Counted from the first letter of the stretch, positions 49,051 through 61,292 are shown. The stretch: 64,000 nt of DNA from Acholoe squamosa (GCA_949317995.1 OX439040.1:52217186-52281185); one strand, 5' to 3'. Numbers and translations are program-made. Notes: generated by a model not told the origin, from the sequence alone.

Positions 49051-50740
49051 ATGACTTCCTACCTCATCCCCCTACTCCCCCACTCCCCTCCTACCTCATC
49101 CCCCTCCTCCCCCCTCCCCTCCTACCTCATTCCTCATTCCCCTACTCCACCACTCCTTCCTACATCATTCCCCTACTACCCAACTCCCTTCCTACCTCAT
49201 CCCCCTACTCCCCAACTCCCTTCCTACCTCATCCCCTACTCCCCCTTCCCTTCCTACCTCATCCCCCTCCTCCCCCCTCCCCTCCTACCTCATTCCTTAT
49301 ACCCCTACTCCCCCACTCCTTCCTACATAATTCTCCTATTACCCAACTCCCCTCCTACCTCATCCCCCTACCCCCACATTCCCCTTCTACCTAATTCCCT
49401 GACTCCCCCACTCCCCTCCTACCTCACTCTCCTACCCCCACTCCCCTCCTACCTCATTCCCCTACTCCCCATTCCCCTCCTACCTCATCCCCCTACTCCC
49501 CCGATCCCATCCTACCTCATCCTCCTACTCCCCATTCCCCTCCTACCTCATCCCCTACTCCCCCACTCCCCTCCTACCTCATCCCCTACTCCCCAATTCC
49601 ACTCCTACCTTATCCCCCTACTCCCCCTTCCCTTCCTACCTCATCCCCCTCCTCCCCTCCCCTCCTATATACCCCATTCCTCATTCCCCTACTCCACCAC
49701 TCCTTCCTACATAATTCTTGTATTACCCAACTCCCCTCCTACCTAATCCCCCTGCTCCCACATTCCCCTTCTACCTAATTCTCTGACTCCCCCAATCCCC
49801 TCCTACCTCACTCTCCTTCCCCCCACTCCCCTCCTACCTCAAGCCCCTACTACCCAACTCCCCTCCTACCTCATCCCCCTACTCCCCATTCCCCTCCTAC
49901 CTCATCCCCTTACTCTCCCACTCCCCTCCTACCTCATCCACCTACTCCCCAATTCCACTCCTATCTCATCCACCTACTCCCCCATTCCCCTCCTACCTCA
50001 TTCCCCTACTCCCCCACTCTCCTCCTACCTCATCCACCTACTCCCTCACTCCCCTCCTACCTCATCCCCCTACTCCCCCTTCCCTTCCTACCTCATCCCC
50101 TTCCTCCCCCTCCCCTCCTACCTCATTCCTCATTCCCCTACTCCACCAATCCTTCCTACATAATTCTCGTATTACCCAACTCCCCTCCTACGTCATCCTC
50201 CTATTTCCCCATTCCCCTTCTACCTAATTCTCCCACTCCCCCACTCCCCTCCTACCTCACTCTCCTTCCCCCCCACTCTCCTCCTACCTCATCCCCCTAC
50301 TCCCTCATTCCCCTCCTACCTCATCCCCCTACTCTCCTACTCCCCTCCTACCTCATCCCCCTACTCCCCATTCCCCTCCTACCTCATCCCCCTACTTCCC
50401 CACTCCCCTCCTACCTCATCCCCCTATTCCCCCACTCCCCTCCTACCTCATTCCCCTACTCCCGCTTCCCCTCCTACCTCATCCCCCTATTCCCCCACTC
50501 CCCTCCTACCTCATTCCCCTACTCCCGCTTCCCCTCCTACCTCATCCCCCTACTCCCCCACTCCCCTCCTACCTCATCCCCCTACTCCCCTACTCTCCTC
50601 CTTCCTCATCCATCTACTCCCCCACTCCCCTCCTACCACATCCCCCTACTTCCCCCTCCCCTCCTACCTCATCCTCCTACTCCCCCACTCCCCTCCTACT
50701 GTATACCTCTACTCCCTCACTCCCCTACTAAGAAACTCCC
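49051..50740 (-). repeat. 32-bp pyrimidine-rich minisatellite (inverted partner)
   Basis: The complement of the 44540-46995 unit: CACTCCCCTCCTACCTCATC with C-rich neighbours, about 50 units. The long proline/serine/tyrosine frame at 49051-49746 is a by-product of the repeat. Confidence 0.9.
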
Positions 50741-51110
50741 CCATTCCCCTATACTTTTTCTACTTTCCACATCAAGGACCATGCCAATGCTAAAGCATAC
50801 CTGTCATAAATTGCTATGCTTGAATTGACAGTTGTGACACCAATCAAATGAATTTGACTTTTCACTTCACATATCACTTAGATTTGACACATTCATTGTT
50901 TGTTTTTTTTATCACCATGTATGCGTTAAAAGATACCACTCACTTTTTTTTACTTCTTAAAGAGACAGTTTACAGGTGACAGTATGTATACAAATGAAAT
51001 CGAGTTTGTACTTTCAACCATTTTTTTTTGTTTGCAAGTTGCAAGTTGGATGTCATCTTCAATTTCCAATTGATAAGAATGATTGGCCATCCTTGGCCAT
51101 TGTAGGCAGG

Positions 51111-53054
51111 TCCTTACAATTGGCAATCATTAAAACTGCTACAAAGCACTGCTAATCTGTAAACCATCAGAAGAGGATCTAATGTTAGCACCTTGTTTGA
51201 CCGCCACTCAAACTGCCCTTGTACAGTGTCAGTATGACGACTATGTATTGTCATAATTCCGACTTAAGTCGTCAGGTTGACGACCTAAAGTTGTCATTTT
51301 GACCTCCTAAGGTGCTTCTTTTAGGGTGATTCGGCATAAACAGGCCTATATGTTGCCACATCTCGAACTTTTGTGAAGCATTGTAGACCTATGTGTCCCG
51401 GAAAGGGTGTTAATGACATTTGCATTAGACACAGATTTTGTAGTTTTTAATACAAACGTTTTTTTGAAATTCATTATAGTCAGATTTTTATGATTGAACG
51501 CAGTGGACAACCAAAAAAAAGATCCTTTGGCTGCCAATATAAACCCACTCCTTCCCCTCTAGAAGCCCTGTTCCCAAACTATCCAATCTCCCATTGGGGT
51601 TGTGAGCCCTCGCTACTGGCTTCGATTTGAACCTACTTAATTGTCCCCATGTGTAACACTACTGGAATCCAGTTGGAATTCAGTTTAGGGATGAATGGGG
51701 CAGTAGAATACAAATAACTAGATCATCAGACAGTCCGCCTCAGCTTATTAGAAATATCTACACAAATCCTTAATTGCTCAGAAAGCTATTGAAGCATTTT
51801 CTGTGGGAGTCAATGTATCAAAGCATTAACTTGTGAATTTTCAGTCTGAAGGGCGATTAGAAGACGGAGTAATTATGTCTAATGGTATCACATAATTCTT
51901 TAGACAATATATTTCCATGACAAATGTCTGATACTGACTCAACAGGTCTGAACGGATCTGATGAGTACACCCTAGTTCCCTAAACCTATGGTGGTTATTG
52001 TTCATAAAGGACGCTTGTCTATGGACATATTATAACACTCTAACAGAAGGGCATCTGTCCATGATGCATGTAGGGGATTAAATCCAAATTTATAATTTGT
52101 TTGGCTATGCATGCACTACTGAATATTGGGGAGGGGAAGAATATCTGATTGCAAAACCCTTTAGCACACATCACTAATATACCAATTGTGTGGGCTGTTA
52201 TCTGCAAACCCATAAAGATCTATCAGAGATAGTTCCTAAGTGAGGGAAGAGGACAACCTTATTCCTAATCTTAAAAGTATGATGGTAGGGGTAGGAGTGC
52301 AGGCCAGCAGCTTTACCCTTAGTCTTCACGGACTGACATCAATGACTTTGGCAATATAAAAATTTGCACTTTTTTAATTCTTATTGTTGGTTCCTGCACG
52401 GTCTACCTCATTATCAAACTCGAAATATGAATACTCAACTGACGGATTAATAAATCTTTGGGGAATGAACAGGAGAGACATGTATCCCATCTCATATGTC
52501 AAATGATGATGTTGAATTCAATTGAATTGTGAATACAGGGAATTTAGATTACACCAGCACACACAGGCACACTTTGATTTCCAACCACACTCTCTGCCCG
52601 AATTGCAGATGTGCCATAAAGACCACTGTACTTGGTAAAGGGCAATCCACATCGGGGCAATGGGTTTGTGTTGACAGTAACTACTACTGTTTTCCAAAAA
52701 TAGAAGCAATCTACTGCAAAACCCTTGCCCCAGTCTGACAGTGCACCTGTGACCATTCTAACTTTAAATTATATGAGCTGGTGAGAATGACTCAATGGCA
52801 ATACAATTGAGGGCACATTTTCTTATTTTGTACTGCGTTAACTTCTAGGTGAGAACCTCCAGGAGGTTACTGCACAAAAGACTGATATGCCTCAGGATGG
52901 TACTGCAAATGCTGCTACTGTACAAAGCTCACGACACCATCAGTTTGAAACCCCCCAGATTGTAGCAAGCAACCCTGCAGGGCATTTCAAAACGATATCT
53001 ATAGCTATGATTTTGAAATGCCCTCCATGAGCACCCATCACACTGTGCAACAGG
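51111..53054. other. no gene seen; fragment related to the CACTG family near 51230-51320
   Basis: A short stretch at 51230-51320 has CGTCAGGTTGACGACCTAAA followed by TTGTCATTTTGAC, resembling the subterminal motifs of the CACTG elements at 17436 and 24705. The rest has no recognisable frame or repeat; ORFs near 52518-52756 overlap on both strands and lack motifs. Confidence 0.45.
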
Positions 53055-53056
53055 TA

Positions 53057-53972
53057 GGGTAGATTAACCTAAAGACCACCGTTCCTGTGCAGGTTTTCTA
53101 TAAGGGAAATGTAGTAGCTAATATCTTTGAGTCTAATAGGGTTCCCGAGGTACTAAGTGAAAGACAATTATTTGGGCTTTTCGACCAATTACCTTTCTCA
53201 AATCTATGTGTAAAGTTTATCTATTGTTTTTCATTATTTCTAAGACCATCTCAGTTAGTCTATTTTCACCTTGAGGTGACCACCTTGCACCTTGAGCTAA
53301 CTACTTGATAACTATCCTTTTAATGGGCCTATGTTCATCAAACTATCAGTTGAAAAAAGGAATTAGTGTCTTCTATAGATATGCAGTAAAATGGCATAAT
53401 AAAAACTATTGCATCATAACAAAATGTATGTTTTTATAGTGATTCAATTAGAATAGAAATTGGAGGTAATTTTATGGCAATAGATATTGTAAATCTCATC
53501 AAAATAGAAGTGGTATTTCCACCCCTGCATTATAGAGGCTTTGTTTTCAATGTACTTTGATAGACCTTCAATATGGAATATAATAATCCATTACTTAACT
53601 TTATCATCACACTCTCAGTATCAAATAGTTCCTTTATATAGTAATAACTGTAGCATTACAGTAGAGATTGAAATGTATGCATCAGAAAATAATCCAGTGA
53701 AGAATGTTCTATATATGTGAGCACTTGTCATCTTCAAATTATCAAAGCAAAGTTGGATAATTCTGATGAAATGACCAGCGGGTCATGGTAAAAACCATTG
53801 AAACATGGGAACTTTAGTGTATTATCATGCAATGACAATTACTTCATATATTCCAGGACATCATTCTATAGGGTACTATAACAACTCTATTTCAGTTATA
53901 TGAGGAATTGAGATGAACAAGCTGACAGGTGGTCGACTCTAGGTATGTGGTCGTCTTTAGGTTAATCTACCC
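53057..53972 (+). mobile_element. 916-bp TIR transposon, copy 1
   Basis: The ends GGGTAGATTAACCTAAAGAC and its complement are inverted copies, flanked by TA on both sides (53055-53056 and 53973-53974). Near the left end lie CACCTTGAGGTGACCACC and CACCTTGAGCTAAC motifs. No transposase frame. A Tc1/mariner-like origin is possible from TA alone but is not shown. Confidence 0.75.
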
Positions 53973-54165
53973 TACCTATGTCTGGATTTGATTGACCTGT
54001 CGTAACTGCTTAGCCACTAATGTTGGGTACTATTGGCACTATCATCACTAAAGGTTAATTCTTAACATACTAGGACTGCACCCTCCAAATCATACTAAGT
54101 AAAATTCCCATAAGAATAGGATTAAGGTTTCAAGTTGAAGGGCTGTGTGCGATCGTAGAGCAGTA

Positions 54166-55347
54166 GGGTAGGTTAACCTAAAGACGACCACATGAGTTGA
54201 CCACCTGCCACCTTGTTTTTCTCACTTTTACATCTACTGTATGGGGCTGTACCTCTAATATTCCTGAAATAGAGGTGTTATAGTATCCCATGGACTGGCC
54301 ACCTATGATATGTTGAGTAGTTATCATTGTATAACAATACACCAAAGTACCCGTGTTTGACTGTTTTTTTTTTATCATGGCCAACTGGCCATTTCTTCAA
54401 AAATCTTTAACTTTGGTTGCAGATTCTGAACATTAAGATTGTTCACATGTACAAAATATTGATTCTAGACATGGATATATATCATAAGTAAATGATGACA
54501 TAAACAAATGTTCAGAAATGTTAAATACTTTCAGTTTAGGACTCATTTTCCCAGGCATGCCAATTTCACCATGAGATGACCACCATTTCACCTTGAGTCG
54601 ACCATCACTCACAGAGAGAGTTATGCCTTTAATTGAGTAGAAACCACTGATTGTGTGGGATTACATCAAAAGATTTATATCCATAATATCTTGGGACATT
54701 GCATTCTCTAGATGATATCTCTATGCATGGGTTTCAAACTTTGCCGTTTTCCTATTATGATTAGTATGCAAAGGAACCATATGACATCAAGAAAATAAAG
54801 GCTAAGGCAAGCAAAATGTTACTGTGGTGGATATTGATAGACATTCATAAAAGAAAGCCTTTTTAATGCAGGGATAGCATTATTACCTCTAATCGGATGG
54901 GAAAGGCAACTACGATGAACATAATCTTTACTGAAATATTCCTTCCAATTTAGCTGCTGCACAACATACATTTTCATTACAATACAGCACCATCAACAGT
55001 AACATTATATTGTATATTTATGTAAGACACTTATTCTTTTTTGAAATGATGGCTTAATGAAAATGGCCCCATTCAAAGGCTGTGTATCAAGTGGTCATCT
55101 CAAGGTGCAAAGTGGTCATCTCAAGGTGAAAATGAACTAAATGGAATGTTCTTAGTAAGGGTGATAAACTAGATATATATTATACACATGGATTTTCAAG
55201 ATATAACAGGTAAAAAGCCCTAAACAATTATCTTTCATTCAGTGCCTTTTGGAAGTCTGAGGACCTAAAATTCTAAGAGATATTACCCACTACAAATCCC
55301 TCATTAAGTGCGTGCCCAGGAACAGTCGACTTTAGGTTAATCTACCC
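54166..55347 (-). mobile_element. 1182-bp TIR transposon, copy 2, opposite orientation
   Basis: It has the same terminal sequence (GGGTAGGTTAACCTAAAGAC; right end complement GGGTAGATTAACCTAAAGTC), with TA flanks at 54164-54165 and 55348-55349. Its left end continues GACCACATGAGTTGACCACC, matching the right end of copy 1 read in complement; its right end matches the left end of copy 1. So it lies inverted relative to copy 1. CACCTTGAG-type subterminal repeats occur at 54565-54605 and 55085-55125. Confidence 0.75.
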
Positions 55348-55349
55348 TA

Positions 55350-57132
55350 CCTCCAGATCATACTCACTGTGACTTGTGGTTGTCCAGTCGTAGTATGATG
55401 TATGGTGTGCCCAGCTGCTACTATCGCACACAGCATACATCTATGATTTGAGAACCCCCTAATTGTGGCTGTTGATCTTGAGACATTACTCTGTGACATT
55501 AAAACTGGTATAAATATATTAAAACGGGTATTATAAAGGTTTAAGTAAGCTTGTCTTCAAAATACCGTAGTATCAGAGTCCACAAAGATCCACTGCCATG
55601 ATTTCACATAGGTTTGCAATTTTTAAGGTTGTTATTTTGCCAAAGGTGAGCCTGTGTATGGAACTGGGATAATTGTGTTGCAGCAGTGTTGTTTTGCCGT
55701 GGTTTATTATGAAAGCACTGATGACTTTCTTGTGAAGTTACTAGTGGGACCAAAGAATATGTGATAGGTAAGAGGAAGGGGGATGGGGTGCTAACTTTGT
55801 ACAGTTATCAGACTGTTGGAGACAGTGTGAGGGGGTATATATACGTTGAATTGAGTTTTTGATGCATAACGGTTACTAATTTGTGGACATAACAGGGGTT
55901 TCGGGCATAAATCAATTTCTTAGTTTCCAACTTATCCATCTAAATGATTGGCTGGCGACCTGCCTCTATGTTGGGGACATCATAGAGGCAGGCCATGTCT
56001 AAGAAGTTACCTGTCAATCATCCCCTGTTTTAACCCTAACTCACAAGAGGGCACCCTAACACCCCAAGCGTCAACGGAAGATCTGGCGGTTGGACAGGGT
56101 GTAAGTTTCATAGCCAAATATGCAAATGAGGAGGTAGCTGGAAGTGGGCAAGCACAGGTAATAAGCTGACACAAGCGCAAATAGCGTGTCCAACACCTAT
56201 CCACTTGCAATGGTCAACCTGTCTCTCCTATACAGATTGCTTGGATATATTATGTGATTGGAGAATATAAATACTCCCATCTAGTGGAGTTTAGGATCAA
56301 ATCGATCTCCCACCACCCACGCTAGTCCTACTAAGACTGATCAGCATCAATCCCTTGAACAAACTTAGCATTCCTAAATCAGTGATTTTACATCATCTTT
56401 GTCCTGTGGAGATGAGCTTTTAATTCAAGTGTTAAATTACATACATATAGTCCACGATAAAGAGCTTTACAAAATGTCGTGAATGATGAATTTATTGGAA
56501 AGAGGAGAGATGAATATGGCTGCAATGAAAGACATCGTTTGTGCGTCAGTGCAGTCACTCCTACACCCGGGCATTTTAAATATCATTAATGTATATATGT
56601 ATGTATGTACCTGTTTTAATAAGGAAATAGTATACAGCCTTTTTTGTACTGAGGGGAATAAAAGTTGTGTACTTGATATTAGTACTCAATGGTCCTTGTA
56701 AAATATGCACTCCCTCGCATTCTAACCCAACTGATTTCGAACAAAGATGAAAAAAAGCTATGCATTTGGCCAGCTACCTGAACACATTTTTAGACATGTT
56801 AGATACTAAAACATAGGATATGTGAACTACTAATTTCCATGTAAGTAGAGTCATATTAATTCCTATATTCGTCGTTTATGGCGCACATGTACTGTTCCCA
56901 CAAAGCTGGTTTTCCGGTTTGAAACCCTGCTGTCGAAAAACGGTTCCAAAGCAATGTGATATTAGCTCAGAATGAATTGACAAATATTCCAACTCATGAT
57001 AAATAGACAAAATATTATGGAATAAACTATAGCTACAGAGATATTCAGAAGCATACAGAGTCACCATCTGTCAAATTAAGCGGTCCATCTCTGTCTATAG
57101 AGCCAAATAAAGTGAAATAGAAGTTTGCTTAC
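55350..57132. other. probable receptor intron and flank; no exon recognised
   Basis: Downstream of the receptor's last visible exon. I looked for a minus-strand exon with TM6/TM7 signatures (C-W-x-P, N-P-x-x-Y) and did not recognise one. An exact 12-bp-stem hairpin CCTGCCTCTATG/CATAGAGGCAGG lies at 55959-55992 with a 10-base loop. Confidence 0.4.
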
Positions 57133-57372
57133 CTTTCGCTTTACTTTGTTTTGTGCTACTGTCCCTGACTCTATCCTTTCTCCAGGGTGCCTCTTAGACC
57201 AGAGTCTCCAGCTGATCATTGTGTAGGCCATGGACATGACTACGATAGGGATGAAGAAGAGCACCACGCACACAAATGTGTAGTAGACGGCCCTGGAGGG
57301 GTGACTAACGGTAACCATACCTGTCTCAGGGTCGTGGGTAACCACTGGAGGCCAAGTGTCATCGCACCATAC
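57133..57372 (-). CDS. class A peptide-type GPCR, exon with ECL2-TM5-ICL3
   Basis: Read on the minus strand, the exon starts after an AG acceptor (57374-57373) and ends before a GT donor (GTAAGC, 57132-57127). It encodes 80 residues in phase 0 from the acceptor. It opens VWCDDTWPP, with the ECL2 cysteine that normally bonds to TM3. Next comes TM5, YYTFVCVVLFFIPIVVMSMA, with the conserved proline and then the tyrosine of YTMISWRLW. A basic third loop follows, with KRHPGE and NKVKRK. The layout fits rhodopsin-like peptide receptors; the LW...PGE stretch recalls QRFP/orexin-type receptors, but that subfamily call is a guess. It joins in frame to the exon at 57675-57880 over a 302-bp intron. The next exon (TM6-TM7) was not found. 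Confidence 0.85.
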
Positions 57373-57674
57373 CTATTAGATAAGATTATTTAACAATACT
57401 TTCTAGAGTTTTATAAGTTTATATATAATTGGGGCTTGAAGAGTAAGTGGAAGAATCCGATGTTGGAAAGGTGAGGGGAGCAATACGCTGTGACCATATC
57501 TAAAATGAGTTTAGTCAACTTAGAACAGAATGGGGCTGCCTTATATTCTCCTAGAGTAAAGAAAGGCAAGAAAGACAAAAAAAGGTTATATGCAAACTAA
57601 TGACAAAAGAAAATTAATATATGCTACACAAGAACAAATGTAAAAAAGGTAATAATGAGAAGGTAGATACGCAC

Positions 57675-57880
57675 CTCGTCGTGATCTAACCACTTCCGCC
57701 GGAACTGCTGTCTGTAGAAGAGTAATGGGGCTGCCACTGCGCATGCGCACAGCCAGACGACGACCAGGCAGGAATGTGCTCTCCGCTCTGTGAGGTGAGC
57801 CTTCATTGCAAAGATGATGCCGAAGAAGCGGTCACACGAGATCAGCATCAATGTCAGGATGCTGGAAACCAGGGACAGAA
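57675..57880 (-). CDS. class A peptide-type GPCR, exon with TM3-ICL2-TM4
   Basis: On the minus strand this 206-bp exon follows an acceptor TTTTCAG (AG at 57882-57881) and ends before a GT donor (GTGCGT, 57674-57669). The first two bases complete a split codon. The peptide LSLVSSILTLMLISCDRFFG is the cytoplasmic half of TM3 with its D-R-F variant of the D-R-Y switch. A basic second loop (KAHLTERRAHS) follows, then TM4 with the conserved tryptophan (LVVVWLCACAVAAPLLF), and the start of ECL2 (RRKWLDHDE), which continues directly into WCDDTWPP of the next exon. The TM3 disulphide cysteine should be about eight residues upstream, on an exon I could not find. The reading frame is intact and splice signals are canonical, so this looks like a live gene. 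The receptor would sit in the plasma membrane and couple to G proteins. Confidence 0.88.
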
Positions 57881-58875
57881 CTGAAAATGGACCAATTGGG
57901 AGATATTACAAAAAGAATACTGAATTGAACGATCATCTAGTGGCATTGTTAAATTCCAGAAATACTAAAGAAAACTGATATCCATGGAGTTGAAGCTATT
58001 AGGAAGTGTATCAGAGAAGGATAATTGCCTGCTGGCTGCTGTTGCCCTTATTACACCTTGTTTTTTCACCGAGACTGAATTGTTGGGACATTATCAATTA
58101 GCATTGTGAAGTATCATGCCACATTCCCATTATGTCAGAAGCCAGACTCAATTTATGTCACATACTAGCAGGCACATTTGGAGAGCATGCCTTTGCAGCT
58201 GTCACAGGCTAATGAGGCCAGCTCGAGATCCTATGCTATCCACTATAACAAACATGTTCATCTGTAGACAGGGCTAGTCACTGTGAAAATAAGTACTGTG
58301 AGAAGGACTGGTGAATACTAAGTGGCCTGTTGCAATTGATTTTTTTTTTACCCATTTTCTTCATTGGATTCATTTGATGCTTGTCCTCCTTGTGGGGGAT
58401 TAAAAAGTTCCTCATCATCACCATCCATTTTGCTACATTTTATTTTTTATAAGCAAGTAACCCAATAAAACGTTATTTGGAAGGATAAATTGGTCAGTCG
58501 AGGGCAACTGAGTGGAATCGTATAGCTTAAAGTTGTGCTTAACTAGGTAGTCTGACTTAGAATGGAGTCAAGTTATCCGTAGTCAATAAATAAGTGAAGT
58601 GATCATTGTATAAATAAGACAGGTTTGAGCTCCTTGCAGTATTTCACTATGAAAAACCTATAATGAGAACACTGAACAGGAAATTCATGAAGTGGAGTTT
58701 TATTACACTAACACCAGTAAATACGGTATATGATTAACATGTAACTAATGAGATACCGGTTTGTATCTATAGATACAATACAACTCTTATAAGAGTTGAA
58801 ATGTAAATGAGGTAAGGCACTAACTTGTACCGTATGTTACCAACAATGGATAAATGTCCATACTATAAAGTTTGA

Positions 58876-58935
<60 letters not shown>

Positions 58936-60389
58936 AGTGACTGAGTGAGTAATAGATGTTTAACGCCATTTACACAGCTAAGGTCATATTCATGGTGAGA
59001 GCTACATTACACAATAATATATATGGTAAGTACTACAAAGTCCTGCTTTTATGAAAACCACACTATTAAAAAGAGGGTGGGAGTGGTGGGAAATTTTATA
59101 AGGCATATTGTTATGAACGCCGGGTGAGAAAAGGTAAAGTGTATCACCCGTTGCAACCGGGGGTTGAGAGTTGCTCAGTGATTAGCAGAAGGTGGAGCCA
59201 CCGGGCTGAGTCCTTGAGAGTCTGGTGAATACTTGGAACCACCACTCGGTGGAGTATGAATTTGCCTGTCAGTCTCAGTACCCGCAATTTATCAATTACT
59301 GATAATGACCCTGCAAAACTAGACCTCTATTGCTGATGCTCATCTCAGGGTAGCAAAGAGAAGTCCAAAAGACTGCTGACTGATAAAAAGCAAAATGTAT
59401 ATGGTGGGGAAGAAAGTACTGTTTTTAATTAAAATGAATAATGGGAGGCGGGTACATAGGTATCGTCTTTCTGTAGAGCTACACCTAGAGCAGTATTGAA
59501 GGTGAATCCTGTGGTGAAATTGCATAATAATTCAGTATTAGGGCTCCAACTTCACAGTGCTATCTCTGAACTGTACTTTTATGATCCATTAGTAGAAAAA
59601 ATGGAGGAAACACGAGAACTTTGTCTCCGGGAAGTAAATTCATCGCAAATTTCCTGATCCTTCTTTGAGAAAATAACAATGCCAGTGCAGTGTCTGTGAA
59701 CTCTGACATGCATTCTGTAGGCAGTTTATGAAATAATATCTTTTGAACGCGATGAAAAATAATCATTTCAAACTGTAGTGGATTCTATCAAATGTGATGG
59801 ACCGTTAACCGGATTGTGTAAAATGTAAAGATTCTCAGGACATGGGACGTGGGTAGGAAAATAGAGATGTCCAAAAATCAGAATGCATCAGGTCACAGAC
59901 AATGAGGTATATTCTTATAGATTATTTCTAATTATGCCATATTCTATTCATCTGTAGGGTCAAACACGCCCATCAGATTGATGAATCACGTGCGCTTTCA
60001 ATGAGAAAACAGCCATACATCGTTAATGCTGAAATACATCCCTGGCTTATTAGGTAGGTGAAAGGTGTTCTTATAAGTCATTCATACCTAGACCTACAAC
60101 TGCCAAGCTCTGTTAACTATTAGTCTGATATACTGGCCTCAGGGCACATTACAACATGGTGCCACGTAGGTTAATCTAATATTACCGCCGATAATTTATA
60201 CCTAGAGTTGAGAGGAGACGTGTACCTACGATGAATTAGATTGCTTTGCTTTCATGGCGTTACTATGGTAACTAAATAACTAAACTGCACGCTCAATGGA
60301 CTGGTTGGCTCAATAATGCATTGCAGCAAAATAGTTTTGCAATGATCACAAGGCAATGTCTCTGAGAAATGATATTATATAGCAATGCT
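57881..60389. other. probable receptor intron; (TA)n microsatellite at 58877-58931
   Basis: AT-rich DNA upstream of the TM3 exon. A pure TA repeat of about 27 units lies at 58877-58931. Right behind it, TGAGTGACTGAGTGAGTAATAG and TTTAACGCC look like the tail region of a dispersed repeat. No TM1-TM2 exon was recognised. Confidence 0.45.
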
Positions 60390-60615
60390 TTATGGGGGTA
60401 TTCCACCAAAACCGATGATATTGCCGGGCCGATTATGGCTTTTCCTCATCCGCGATGGTCATCGTGTATGAATCTGGGATGAAAATTGTCGGCCCAATTT
60501 GCCCACAGGGACAATCGGATGCCCTTTTCTGCCCATTTTCATCGCTCTTACACAGAGGACATTGTGACCACTGGGTACTATCTACGATAAAGGTGTTTTA
60601 GTATATAATTTTTTT

Positions 60616-61251
60616 AAAGTCATAAAATGGGTGTCAGGGAACCACCTGCTTTCTTGTAGTGCATAAGTAGTAATGTCAGAGGGTTTTCCTGTATAGCCTT
60701 TTATTGCTGACATTGTGTGTGTGTATTTTTAAGTGAAAAAGTGATTTAGAACAACACTGTACTATCATATGCTCTAAGAATGATAGAAGATTATGAATAA
60801 TAATTCCCTTTTGCAGTAGTGCTGTCACCTGGTGAATACTACACATTACATACATAGGTCTTAGGAACCCATTAAGTTGCCTCTATAGGTCTTAGGAACC
60901 CATTAAGTTCCCTCTATAGCATTGCACTTGCAAAGCAAATTCTGCCTGCATAGAGGGAACTTAATGGGTTCCTAAGACCTATAGAGGCAACTTAATGGGT
61001 TCCTAAGACCTATGTATGTAATGTGTAGTATTCACCAGGTGACAGCACTACTGCAAAAGGGAATTATTATTCATAATCTTCTATCATTCTTAGAGCATAT
61101 GATAGTACAGTGTTGTTCTAAATCACTTTTTCACTTAAAAATACACACACACAATGTCAGCAATAAAAGGCTATACAGGAAAACCCTCTGACATTACTAC
61201 TTATGCACTACAAGGAAGCAGCTGGTTCTCTGACACCCATTTTATGACTTT
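60616..61251. repeat. 636-bp near-perfect palindrome
   Basis: Arms of about 303 bp (60616-60918 and 60950-61251) flank a 31-bp spacer. By eye they differ at only about five positions, all near the outer ends (for example ACCACCTGCTTTC against its partner GAAGCAGCTGGT). Each arm contains a ~31-bp direct duplication with TAGGTCTTAGGAACCCATTA next to the spacer. There is no coding frame. Confidence 0.93.
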
Positions 61252-61292
61252 CAAGAATTAATAAGGAGTCAGAGAGTGAATGATACCAACGA

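Larger units (their letters stand above)
43405..51110. mobile_element. 7.7-kb foldback-type element with mirror-image minisatellite arms
   Basis: The outer ~330 bp of each end match in inverted orientation: about 43425-43750 against 50745-51090. Landmarks are TTGAAAGTACAAA, CTGTCACCTGT, GGTGATAA, GTGATATGTGAAGTGAAAAG and GGTCCTTGATGTGGAAAGTA. Inward of each lies a 32-bp minisatellite, purine-rich on the left (44540-46995) and its complement on the right (49051-50740). The 2-kb centre has a 392-bp tandem duplication. No transposase frame was found. This again is a terminal-repeat-plus-tandem-array design. Exact termini and target duplication are not determined. Confidence 0.75.

Noticed and set aside
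49051-49746. 231-codon proline/serine/tyrosine-rich open frame on the plus strand
   Set aside because: It is the translation of the 32-bp pyrimidine minisatellite; periodicity follows the DNA repeat and similar frames appear in the inverted partner at 44536-46996.
58351-58440. Minus-strand ATG frame of 26 codons, acidic with two N-x-S sites and a GT after it, like a receptor N-terminus
   Set aside because: It lies immediately upstream of the TM3 exon with no room or frame for TM1-TM2 between them; probably chance.
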